This document shows, piece by piece, positions 53,539 through 60,734 of a stretch of DNA of 64,000 nucleotides (the stretch's first letter is position 1; each line of letters opens with the position of its first letter). The translations under genes and the position numbers were made by a program. The notes beneath the pieces are model-generated. The model saw nothing but the letters and a program-made list of their open reading frames with translations. It was not told the origin of the DNA and searched no databases. This DNA comes from Avidesulfovibrio sp964369685 (GTDB lineage: Bacteria > Desulfobacterota > Desulfovibrionia > Desulfovibrionales > Desulfovibrionaceae), in NCBI GenBank assembly GCA_964369685.1, contig CAYJFB010000004.1, forward strand, positions 62,001-126,000, written 5' to 3'.

Positions 53539-54735
53539 ATGAGTAATCAAGGTTTGTTAAAAGATGTTGTTGTTTTGGATTTGTCAAGAGTTTTGGCAGG
53601 TCCATATTGTGGGATGCTCCTTGCAGATATGGGAGCAACCGTCATCAAAATTGAAATGCCGGAAAAAGGTGATGATGCAAGAGGCAACTTTCCCATACTC
53701 AACGGAGAGAGCGCCTACTTTATGAACTTAAACAGAAATAAAAAAGGCATTACCCTCAATTTAAAATCCGAAAAAGGCAAGGAGATTTTTAAAAAACTGG
53801 TCGCCAAAAGTGACATAGTCATTGAAAATTATCGCCCGGGTGTGATGGAACGACTGGGGCTCGGTTATGATGATTTGGTAAAAATTAATGAAGGTATCAT
53901 TTACGGATCTGTATCAGGTTTTGGACATTACGGGCCGTATAGTCAGCGAGCCGGCTATGACATTATCGGTCAAGCCATGAGCGGATTAATGTATACAACA
54001 GGTTGGCCAGGCGGTTCACCTACAAGAACAGGTACCGCCATTGCGGATGTCATGGCAGGCGTTTCTTGCGCCACAGGTATTTTGGCGGCGTACATCAACA
54101 AGCTGAAAACAGGCAAGGGCGAAAAGGTCGATGTAGCCTTAGTCGATTCTATGGTTTCTGCTCTTGAAATTATCAATATCATCTATCTGTGTACAGGCAA
54201 GACTCCGGAAAGAATCGGTAACCGCTATGAAGCCATTTACCCTTATGATTCTTTTTCCGCCGCAGACGGTGATTTGGTCATAGGAGCAGGCAATGACAAG
54301 CTATTCGGACTGCTCTGCAAGATTATGGAAATGCCCGAATTGTTGGAAGACGAACGATTCACAAAAAATAACAGTAGAGTTCTTAATCATGCGGCACTGA
54401 AACCCATTATTGAAGATTGGCTCAAAGACAAAAAAGCAGAAGATGTCATCAATGCGCTTTTAGAAGCGGGGATTCCCTCTGCACCGATTAATTCTATTGA
54501 GCAGGTCACCAAAGATCCGCACATTGCAGGTGCCAGAGAAATGTTTGTGGATATCGATCATCCAAAAGCCGGTAAATTGAAAATGACAGGTAACCATATC
54601 AAACTTAAAAACAATAAAATTGATACATTTACACCGTCTCCATTGCTGTCTCAACACACAAAGGAAGTGCTTCGGGATTTTCTTGGTATGGATGATGCGG
54701 AGATCGACGCCTTAGGTGAAGAAAAAATTTATTAA
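53539..54735 (+). CDS. Class III (CaiB/BaiF) CoA transferase
   Basis: 398-residue family III CoA transferase. The ATG at 53539 follows GTGAGG at nine bases; a start seven codons earlier is possible. VVVLDLSRVLAGPYCGMLLA is the N-terminal signature; YDIIGQAMSGLM and GEKVDVALVDSMVSALEI contain the conserved active-site region. Family members move CoA between succinate, acetate or other acids and include succinyl-CoA:citramalate and itaconate CoA transferases. As the first gene of the catabolic cluster it probably activates the pathway's dicarboxylic or hydroxy acid. Confidence 0.9.
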   Translation: MSNQGLLKDVVVLDLSRVLAGPYCGMLLADMGATVIKIEMPEKGDDARGNFPILNGESAYFMNLNRNKKGITLNLKSEKGKEIFKKLVAKSDIVIENYRPGVMERLGLGYDDLVKINEGIIYGSVSGFGHYGPYSQRAGYDIIGQAMSGLMYTTGWPGGSPTRTGTAIADVMAGVSCATGILAAYINKLKTGKGEKVDVALVDSMVSALEIINIIYLCTGKTPERIGNRYEAIYPYDSFSAADGDLVIGAGNDKLFGLLCKIMEMPELLEDERFTKNNSRVLNHAALKPIIEDWLKDKKAEDVINALLEAGIPSAPINSIEQVTKDPHIAGAREMFVDIDHPKAGKLKMTGNHIKLKNNKIDTFTPSPLLSQHTKEVLRDFLGMDDAEIDALGEEKIY

Positions 54736-54740
54736 GTGAA

Positions 54741-54774
54741 TATCTCAAACTCTTTGAGATAATAGATTTTTTAT
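54741..54774 (+). terminator. Hairpin after the CoA-transferase gene
   Basis: Perfect stem TATCTCAAA-CTC-TTTGAGATA (54741-54761) followed by a T-rich stretch. It is intrinsic-terminator-like within the cluster and may attenuate expression of downstream genes. Confidence 0.55.
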
Positions 54775-54779
54775 CATGT

Positions 54780-54799
54780 TAAGATAAGAGTTTATCTTA
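54780..54799 (+). promoter_or_regulatory. Second hairpin before the aconitase-family gene
   Basis: Small perfect dyad TAAGATAA-GAGT-TTATCTTA, 33 bases before the next start codon. It could be an operator or an mRNA structure. Confidence 0.4.
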
Positions 54800-54832
54800 C
54801 AGGTACTACACTGTTCCGAGGGGTGATATATC

Positions 54833-56089
54833 ATGGGCATGACCATTACAGAAAAAATTTTGGCGGCAGGTGCGGGATTGGAGTCGGTAAAAGCCGGTGA
54901 TATCTGTACCGTAAAAGTCACAGGCGCGATGATGGATGATATATTGGGTCCCAGGGTGGAGATCGCCGAGAATTTAGAAAAATTGGGTTGTAAAATCTGG
55001 GATACCAATAAAGTCACCGTTATTTCAGATCATTATACACCGCCTGCAAACGCCAAACAAGCAGAGATAGTTAAATTTACCAGAGATTGGTCAAATACAA
55101 ACGGCATTGAGCATTATTATGAGTTTGAAGGTCCATGTCATCAGGTGATGATTGACAAAGGCAGAGTTTCACCTGGCGATATTATTGTGGGTACGGACTC
55201 TCATACATGTTCTTACGGTGCCTTGGGAGCTTTTGCCACAGGAATCGGCTCTACAGAGATGTTGGGTGTGCTTGCAACCGGCGAGATCTGGTTGAAAGTT
55301 CCTCAAACAATCCTTTTTCGCTACTCGGGCAAATTGCAACCCATGGTGATGGCCAAGGATCTTGTGTTACATGCTATTGGGCTTGTTGGACACAATGGTG
55401 CTACATATCAAGCTATGGAATTTGCAGGAGAAACCTTTGACGACATGATTATGGATGAGCGTATCTGCATTGCCAACATGGCGGTGGAAGCAGGGGCAAA
55501 AAACGGTATTATCGCTCCCGATCGTGTCACTGAAGAATTTTTGCTGAAAAATAACATTCATAAAGGGCAACTCTTTCAAAGCGACTCAGATGCAGAGTAC
55601 GCACGAACAATTGATTTTAACGTTTTGGATCTTGAGCCGTTGGCGGCGTGTCCTCACGAAGTGGACAATGTTATGCGGATCAAAAAACTCCATGATATAA
55701 AGATTCATCAAGCCTATATCGGTTCATGTACAGGCGGGCGTTACCATGATTTGAAGTTGGCTGCCGAGTTGCTCAAAGGAAAAAAAATAGCTAAAGGCAT
55801 TCGGCTTTTGATTTCACCAGCGTCCAAGAAGATCTGGAATGAATGCGCACGCGATGGCATCCTTTCGACGTTATCAGAGGCAGGAGCCACGATTCTTGCT
55901 TCCAGTTGCGGTGCGTGCCTTGGCATTCATTCGGGTGCTATTGGCAAAGGGGAAGTCTGTGTTTCCTCTACAAACAGAAATTTCATCGGCAGAATGGGAA
56001 GCAAAGAAAGCGAAGTCTATCTTGCTTCTCCATTATCTGTGGCGGCGAGTGCTATAACAGGAACGCTCACTGACCCCAGAACCATATAA
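54833..56089 (+). CDS. Aconitase-family hydratase, large subunit (LeuC-like)
   Basis: 418-residue [4Fe-4S] hydro-lyase subunit of the short LeuC/homoaconitase branch, which also includes dimethylmaleate hydratase. Cluster cysteines are in GSCTGGR and in SSCGACLG; VGTDSHTCSYGALGAFATGI is the family active-site string. The start follows GAGGGG. With the next gene it should make a heterodimer that hydrates or isomerises a short-chain unsaturated or hydroxy dicarboxylate. In this context citraconate to citramalate is a good candidate, but isopropylmalate isomerase cannot be excluded. No other leucine genes are nearby. Confidence 0.9.
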   Translation: MGMTITEKILAAGAGLESVKAGDICTVKVTGAMMDDILGPRVEIAENLEKLGCKIWDTNKVTVISDHYTPPANAKQAEIVKFTRDWSNTNGIEHYYEFEGPCHQVMIDKGRVSPGDIIVGTDSHTCSYGALGAFATGIGSTEMLGVLATGEIWLKVPQTILFRYSGKLQPMVMAKDLVLHAIGLVGHNGATYQAMEFAGETFDDMIMDERICIANMAVEAGAKNGIIAPDRVTEEFLLKNNIHKGQLFQSDSDAEYARTIDFNVLDLEPLAACPHEVDNVMRIKKLHDIKIHQAYIGSCTGGRYHDLKLAAELLKGKKIAKGIRLLISPASKKIWNECARDGILSTLSEAGATILASSCGACLGIHSGAIGKGEVCVSSTNRNFIGRMGSKESEVYLASPLSVAASAITGTLTDPRTI

Positions 56090-56102
56090 AGGGGCAATGA
56101 TG

Positions 56103-56648
56103 ATGAAAAAAATCTTTACTGCAAGAGCTTTAAAATACAAAGACAACATCAATACAGACATTATCTCTCCGCCTGCCTATATGGAGTTGTCGGTAAAGGA
56201 AGCGGCAAAATATGCAATGAGTGCCATTGATACGAGTTTTGCCGAAAATTGCAGAGAAGGAGATGCCTTCGTTGCAGAAAACAATCTGGGTTCGGGTTCA
56301 AGCCGAGAAACCTCACCTCTAACGCTTAAAGAGCTTGGTATCCACACCATTATCGCAAAATCTTATGCCAGAATATTCTATCGGAACTGCATTAATGTAG
56401 GGCTTTTGGCGTTGGAATGTGCCGAAACAGAGAAAATCTCGATGTTTGATGAACTCAACATTGATTTAGAAAAAAACGAAATCACCAATGTAACAACAGG
56501 GGAGGTGCTCAAATGCAGTCCCATACCAAATCATTTGTTGGTGTTGATTGAAGCCGGTGGTCTCAAAGCATCGCTGATAAGCCGCGCTCACACATCGCTT
56601 GACCAAACATCACTTGACCAAGCCACGCTTACAGAGGTGTGTTCATGA
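56103..56648 (+). CDS. Aconitase-family hydratase, small subunit (LeuD-like)
   Basis: 181-residue swivel subunit. Three ATG codons lie in tandem; the third (56103) has the best spacing from AAAGGGG (56088-56094). NTDIISPPAYMELS holds the substrate-recognition loop; its YMEL differs from the YLRT of homoaconitases and the YLVY-type loop of isopropylmalate isomerases, as I recall them. LGSGSSRETSP replaces the usual FGCGSSREHAP. The last 20 or so residues include a short tandem repeat (TSLDQTSLDQ) encoded by DNA with two copies of the 14-bp GC-rich repeat. It overlaps the next gene by ATGA. Confidence 0.88.
   Translation: MKKIFTARALKYKDNINTDIISPPAYMELSVKEAAKYAMSAIDTSFAENCREGDAFVAENNLGSGSSRETSPLTLKELGIHTIIAKSYARIFYRNCINVGLLALECAETEKISMFDELNIDLEKNEITNVTTGEVLKCSPIPNHLLVLIEAGGLKASLISRAHTSLDQTSLDQATLTEVCS
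56579..56592 (+). repeat. GC-rich 14-bp repeat, copy 1 (inside the small-subunit gene)
   Basis: AAGCCGCGCTCACA; consensus AAGCCRCGCTTACA. Copies also occur at 56620-56633 in the same gene, 56665-56678 in the lyase gene, 59615-59628 in the second MmgE/PrpD gene, and 60667-60692 (two overlapping copies). A reverse copy with one mismatch is at 59125-59138. Confidence 0.5.
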
Positions 56649-57622
56649 ACAATCATTCAGAACAAAGCCGCGCTGGCATCGTCAGCAGTGTTGCTCACCG
56701 TAAAAAGGTATCGGTACAAGAGGTGGGTCCAAGAGACGGTTTTCAAAATCTTTCGGAGTTTATTGAAACGTCGGAAAAAATAAAGTACATTGAAGGGCTT
56801 ATCGACGCAGGGGTACAGGACATACAAATCACGTCTTTTGTCAATCCCAAAGCTATACCGCAGATGAAAGATGCAAAGGAAGTCGCTCTTTATTGCACAG
56901 AAAAGTATCCGCAGCTTCATCCTAAGCAATGTTTTTTTGCATTGGTTCCAAACCTTCGCGGTGCGGTAACGGCGATTGAATGCGGTATAAAGAAGCTTTC
57001 TTTTGTCATTTCGTTGAGTGTTTCGCACAACCAAGCCAACCTCAAGAAGACCCATGAGGAGTCTTTGCAAGAGCTTGGTAACATTCTGACTCAATTGTCA
57101 TCTGTACAGATGTTCTCCATCTGTGTGGATATAGCAACGGCGTTTGGTTGTCCTTTCGAAGGTATTCCTCAAGAGGGTGTATTGCTTTCTTTTATTGAGA
57201 AGATATACGCCATGGGCATTCGGGAATTTTGCCTTTGTGATACTGTCGGACTGGCAACACCAAATGTCGTGCGAGAGCAGATCCGGGCAGTACGAGAAAC
57301 GTTTAACGACATCACACTGGGTGTGCATATCCACGATACGAGAGGTATGGGGCTTGTCAATACCCTTGCCGCCATAGAAGAAGAGGCAGACTTTGTACAA
57401 TCTGCTTTGGGTGGACTTGGCGGTTGCCCATTTGCCCCGGGGGCTTCGGGTAACACCTCCAGTGAGGATTTGGTGTATATGCTTGAAAATATGGGCTACG
57501 ACACAGGCATTGACATAACGAAGCTGACCGCGCTTGCAAAAAACTTACAGGCAAATGTACAAGGCAGCTACAGCGGTCATCTCATTCATATTGATTCTTT
57601 GTGTACGGTATCACAGGCATAA
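56645..57622 (+). CDS. HMG-CoA lyase-like aldolase (candidate citramalyl-CoA lyase)
   Basis: 325-residue DRE-TIM barrel lyase. EVGPRDGFQN carries the catalytic Arg-Asp pair; GVHIHDTRGMG the HxH metal site; GGLGGCPFAPGASGN the active-site Cys loop. The family cleaves 3-hydroxy-3-methylglutaryl-CoA, and a homologue in Chloroflexus cleaves (R)-citramalyl-CoA to acetyl-CoA and pyruvate. With a CoA transferase and hydratase next to it, citramalyl-CoA cleavage is favoured over leucine breakdown, because no leucine or isovalerate genes accompany it. The start overlaps the previous stop (ATGA). Confidence 0.9.
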   Translation: MNNHSEQSRAGIVSSVAHRKKVSVQEVGPRDGFQNLSEFIETSEKIKYIEGLIDAGVQDIQITSFVNPKAIPQMKDAKEVALYCTEKYPQLHPKQCFFALVPNLRGAVTAIECGIKKLSFVISLSVSHNQANLKKTHEESLQELGNILTQLSSVQMFSICVDIATAFGCPFEGIPQEGVLLSFIEKIYAMGIREFCLCDTVGLATPNVVREQIRAVRETFNDITLGVHIHDTRGMGLVNTLAAIEEEADFVQSALGGLGGCPFAPGASGNTSSEDLVYMLENMGYDTGIDITKLTALAKNLQANVQGSYSGHLIHIDSLCTVSQA

Positions 57623-57637
57623 CAGGTAATACCTGTT
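57621..57637. promoter_or_regulatory. Palindrome after the lyase gene
   Basis: AACAGGTA-A-TACCTGTT, a perfect 8-bp dyad around one base, overlapping the lyase stop. A second imperfect hairpin built on repeated AGGCACTG lies at 57661-57692, just before the next ribosome site. Operator or mRNA structure. Confidence 0.45.
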
Positions 57638-57710
57638 CCAGCAATATAAACGCATAACAAAGAGGCACTGCTGCGAGGCACTGCCTCCTCGCAAAGGAAG
57701 GAACAACAGT

Positions 57711-59105
57711 ATGAGCACTTTGACAACAGCACAAACGTTATCTCAATTTGTAGCAGACATTAAATATGACGAGCTTCCTGCCGAGGTTATTTATCATACT
57801 AAAGAGTTTGTGGCAGATTTGTTGGCTTCAATGATCGCCGCGACACAACTTGAGTCCGGTAAGATTTCGATTGCCATGGCTTTGGATTTGGGCGGTAAGC
57901 CGCAGTCCACGCTGCTTGGCAGTCCTACAAAGGTTCATGTGGCGAATGCTGCCATGGCAAATGCCAATCAATGCTATAGCTTTGACTTTGTTGATGACCA
58001 AAACGAGTCGAAATCACATCCGAGTGCCGCTTCGATTCCTGCGGCTCTGGCTATGGCAGAATGCCTCAATTTGGATGGCAAACGGCTGATCGAGGCTATT
58101 GCCGCGGGTAATGAAACTGTTTGTAGAACCGGTGCTGTCTTTTTGGGGCATTTGTATGATCAAGGGTTTCATCCGTCTGCGGTGTGTGGCACTTTTGGTG
58201 CAGCGACAGCCGCAGGTAAGTTGATGAATTTGTCTGTTGAGCAGTTGACTCATGCACAGGGGCTTGCAGGTTGTATGAGTGCGGGTATGATGGTTGTTTG
58301 TAAGAGTGACAATTGGGGCAAACGTCTTCATGCGGGGCATGCGGCACACAGCGGTGTTGTTGCGGCGCAGTTGGCTTCTCGCGGCTACAAAGGTCCTTTG
58401 GACATTTACGAAGGTGACAGCGGTTTTTATTACTGCCATGCGCCGAAGCGTGAATATGATTTGAACGAAATAACCAAAGATTTGGGTAAGCGTTGGTTAT
58501 ATTCGGAATCAAGCATCAAGCCGTATCCTTGTTGCCGTTTTGCAGGAGCGACGGTTGATGCTTGCTTGCTCATTAAACAAAAGCACAATCCCGATCTGGA
58601 AAAGATTGCAAAAATTACGGTTTTGACACAAGAAGCACAGCGTTGGTTGCAAACAGAGCCGAAAGAAATCAAATGGAATCCACAAAGTCAACCCGATGCA
58701 CAATTCAGTATGCCGTTCCAAGCAGCCATTTCTTTGGCGAGAGGTCGGGCGAGTATTGATGAATTTTCTGATGAAGCGTGTCAGGATCCCATGGCAAAGC
58801 GTCTGATTAAGTTGGTTGATGTTGTCGTGGATCCAGAGCTTGAAAAGTTGTACCCCGAGCATTATTCGGGAAAAGTCATTATTGAGATGCAAGACGGTAC
58901 AAAATATAGTGAATATGTCGAAGATCCGAAAGGTGATTGGCGCAATCCTGTCAGCCATGAAGAGATCATCGGCAAGTTTACGGATTTGGCATCGCGTGTG
59001 ATTGCCGACAAAGCCCACGTCAAGAAGATTGCGGACTGCATCGAAAATCTTGAGGAGTTAAAGTCTGTCGCAACACTTATGGAAATGCTCAATATTGCAT
59101 CGTAA
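57711..59105 (+). CDS. MmgE/PrpD-family protein 1
   Basis: 464-residue MmgE/PrpD-fold protein; the family includes 2-methylcitrate dehydratase, cis-aconitate decarboxylase and iminodisuccinate epimerase. Aligning by eye to human cis-aconitate decarboxylase, the Asp region FDFVDD (91-96), H103 (SHPS), H154 (GFHPS), K204 (WGKRLHAGH) and K270 (SIKPYPCCRF) are kept. The decarboxylase His at +5 from that Lys is Cys here (the PCCR variant common in uncharacterised bacterial members). AAGGAAGG precedes the start. A dehydratase or epimerase role on a carboxylic acid of the cluster is likely; the substrate is unknown. Confidence 0.88.
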   Translation: MSTLTTAQTLSQFVADIKYDELPAEVIYHTKEFVADLLASMIAATQLESGKISIAMALDLGGKPQSTLLGSPTKVHVANAAMANANQCYSFDFVDDQNESKSHPSAASIPAALAMAECLNLDGKRLIEAIAAGNETVCRTGAVFLGHLYDQGFHPSAVCGTFGAATAAGKLMNLSVEQLTHAQGLAGCMSAGMMVVCKSDNWGKRLHAGHAAHSGVVAAQLASRGYKGPLDIYEGDSGFYYCHAPKREYDLNEITKDLGKRWLYSESSIKPYPCCRFAGATVDACLLIKQKHNPDLEKIAKITVLTQEAQRWLQTEPKEIKWNPQSQPDAQFSMPFQAAISLARGRASIDEFSDEACQDPMAKRLIKLVDVVVDPELEKLYPEHYSGKVIIEMQDGTKYSEYVEDPKGDWRNPVSHEEIIGKFTDLASRVIADKAHVKKIADCIENLEELKSVATLMEMLNIAS

Positions 59106-59124
59106 ACGCCGCTTAAAGCGTGGC

Positions 59125-59138
59125 TGTAAGCGTGACTT
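59125..59138 (-). repeat. GC-rich 14-bp repeat, reverse-oriented copy
   Basis: TGTAAGCGTGACTT on plus, the reverse complement of the consensus AAGCCRCGCTTACA with one mismatch. A more degenerate unit (TTAAAGCGTGGCTG) abuts it on the left. Confidence 0.4.
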
Positions 59139-59156
59139 CGATAATGGTGTTTACAC

Positions 59157-59216
59157 AATACTTACGGTGATATATTTCATGGCACCAGCTTCGCTGATGA
59201 TATCACCGTAAGTGTT
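59157..59216 (+). promoter_or_regulatory. Long hairpin upstream of the second MmgE/PrpD gene
   Basis: ACTTACGGTGATAT (59160-59173) pairs perfectly with 59200-59213 and extends by three more pairs, one of them G-U. The loop is 26 bases. It ends right at the ribosome site, 12 bases before the start codon, so it could hide that site or act as an attenuator or operator. Confidence 0.6.
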
Positions 59217-59228
59217 AAGGAAGAAGAT

Positions 59229-60668
59229 ATGAGTACACTTAAAAAAGAACAGCTGCGTCTCAACATTGCGCGAGAATTTTCTGCATTTGCAGTGAACACA
59301 CAATACAAAGACATTCCATCCGATGTTGTTGAAAAAGCCAAGCAATATTTGTATGACACGCTTGGTTGTGCGATAGGCGCAAGAAATCGTGAACAGAGTA
59401 AAATATTGCAGCAAATCATGCAGATGCAAGAAACAAGTCCTCAGGCGACGGTGTGGGGTTGCGGTATGCGTGTTGCTGCACCACAGGCCGCACTGTTAAA
59501 CGGTACGAATGCGCATATTTTGGATTACGATGACGATCATCGTGAGGGGGTTTTGCATCCTTCCGCCGTGGTTTTACCCGCAGCTCTTGCCATGGCTGAG
59601 TTACAACAAAGCACAAGCCGCGCTTACACCCGCGCGTACGGTGAAGAGCTTCTGCGCGCGTATATTCTTGGATCGGAATTGGCGGATCGCCTTGGAATGG
59701 CTTTTTTGGGCAGTGCGTATGATCAAGGTTTTCATCCGACAGGCATTTGCGGCGTTTTTGGCGGAGCGTTGGCCTGCGCGCTGCTTTGCGGACTGGATGA
59801 ACTGTACACGGCGTATGCCTTGGGACTTGCGGGCAGTGTGACATCGGGAACATGGGAATGGCGCACCGAGAGTTCATGGCAAAAACCTTTTAATGCAGGT
59901 AATGCGGCGCAGGGTGCAGTGCTTTGTGCCTTGATGGCAGAGAAAGGGTTTGTCGGTACCACGAGTATCTTTGACGGTCCCGATAATTTTATCCGCGCTC
60001 ATGCACACAAAGACCATTATGATTTAAGTCTTATCACAAAAGATTTAGGTACACGCTGGCTTGTAGAAGAGACGAGTATAAAGCTCCAAGCGTGTTGTCG
60101 TTTTGCGGCATCGGCAGGTGATTTGGCTGTGGAGTTTTTCCATGAAGGCATCGATCCCAAGAGCATAGCCAAAGTTGTTGTGACGACCTGTACACCGTTT
60201 GTTGAGCGACTTTGTAATCCGCCTGAGGCAAAATACACTCCCATGAACCATGTTGATGCGCAATTTAGTTTGCCGTATGTCGTGGGTGTGGGTTTGCTCA
60301 AAGGGCAATTGGGCGTCGAGCAGTTTGAAGAAGCGACTTACAGAGACCCGGAACTTTTAGATTTCTTAAAAAAAATTGAATGTACAAGCGATGAAGAATC
60401 CGATGCTCTGTATCTTAAAGCATATCCTGCGCGTGTGACCATACATTACCATGATGGAAGTACGCGCTCAAAATATGTTTCTTTTCCAAAAGGTGATCCT
60501 GAAAATCCGGCAAGTTTTGCGGAGTTGACAGAAAAGTTCACCCTTTTAACCAAAGACTTTTTGACTGAGGAGCAAATCAAAGCTGTCACAGACATTGTGT
60601 TCCACCTTGAAAAGGTATCGCAGATTTCTTTGTTGATGGATATGATTATTGGAGATTTTGTTCAATAA
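59229..60668 (+). CDS. MmgE/PrpD-family protein 2
   Basis: 479-residue paralogue of the preceding MmgE/PrpD gene. Conserved positions: LDYDDDH (98-104), H110 in LHPS, H169 in GFHPT, K219 in WQKPFNAGNAA and K285 in SIKLQACCRF. The last motif departs from the usual KPYPCCR. Residues about 127-138 (QSTSRAYTRAYG) are extra compared with protein 1 and are encoded partly by a copy of the 14-bp GC-rich repeat, so a repeat seems to have entered the gene in frame. The two paralogues may act together or on different stereoisomers. Confidence 0.88.
   Translation: MSTLKKEQLRLNIAREFSAFAVNTQYKDIPSDVVEKAKQYLYDTLGCAIGARNREQSKILQQIMQMQETSPQATVWGCGMRVAAPQAALLNGTNAHILDYDDDHREGVLHPSAVVLPAALAMAELQQSTSRAYTRAYGEELLRAYILGSELADRLGMAFLGSAYDQGFHPTGICGVFGGALACALLCGLDELYTAYALGLAGSVTSGTWEWRTESSWQKPFNAGNAAQGAVLCALMAEKGFVGTTSIFDGPDNFIRAHAHKDHYDLSLITKDLGTRWLVEETSIKLQACCRFAASAGDLAVEFFHEGIDPKSIAKVVVTTCTPFVERLCNPPEAKYTPMNHVDAQFSLPYVVGVGLLKGQLGVEQFEEATYRDPELLDFLKKIECTSDEESDALYLKAYPARVTIHYHDGSTRSKYVSFPKGDPENPASFAELTEKFTLLTKDFLTEEQIKAVTDIVFHLEKVSQISLLMDMIIGDFVQ
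59615..59628 (+). repeat. GC-rich 14-bp repeat inside the second MmgE/PrpD gene
   Basis: AAGCCGCGCTTACA, the exact consensus, coding for part of an insertion relative to the paralogue. Confidence 0.5.
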
Positions 60669-60692
60669 GCCGCGCCTATAGCCGCGCTTACA
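60667..60692 (+). repeat. Two overlapping GC-rich 14-bp repeats
   Basis: AAGCCGCGCCTATA (60667-60680) and TAGCCGCGCTTACA (60679-60692) lie in the gap after the second MmgE/PrpD gene, the first overlapping its stop codon. Confidence 0.5.
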
Positions 60693-60734
60693 ACCATGTT
60701 TACCTTTGACCCCTTTAATAGGAGGAAACCGTAC

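Noticed and set aside
53539..57622. Leucine biosynthesis operon (leuCD plus an isopropylmalate-synthase-like gene)
   Set aside because: The DRE-TIM gene is an HMG-CoA lyase type, not LeuA. There is no leuB, and the neighbours are a CoA transferase, MmgE/PrpD proteins and PrpF.
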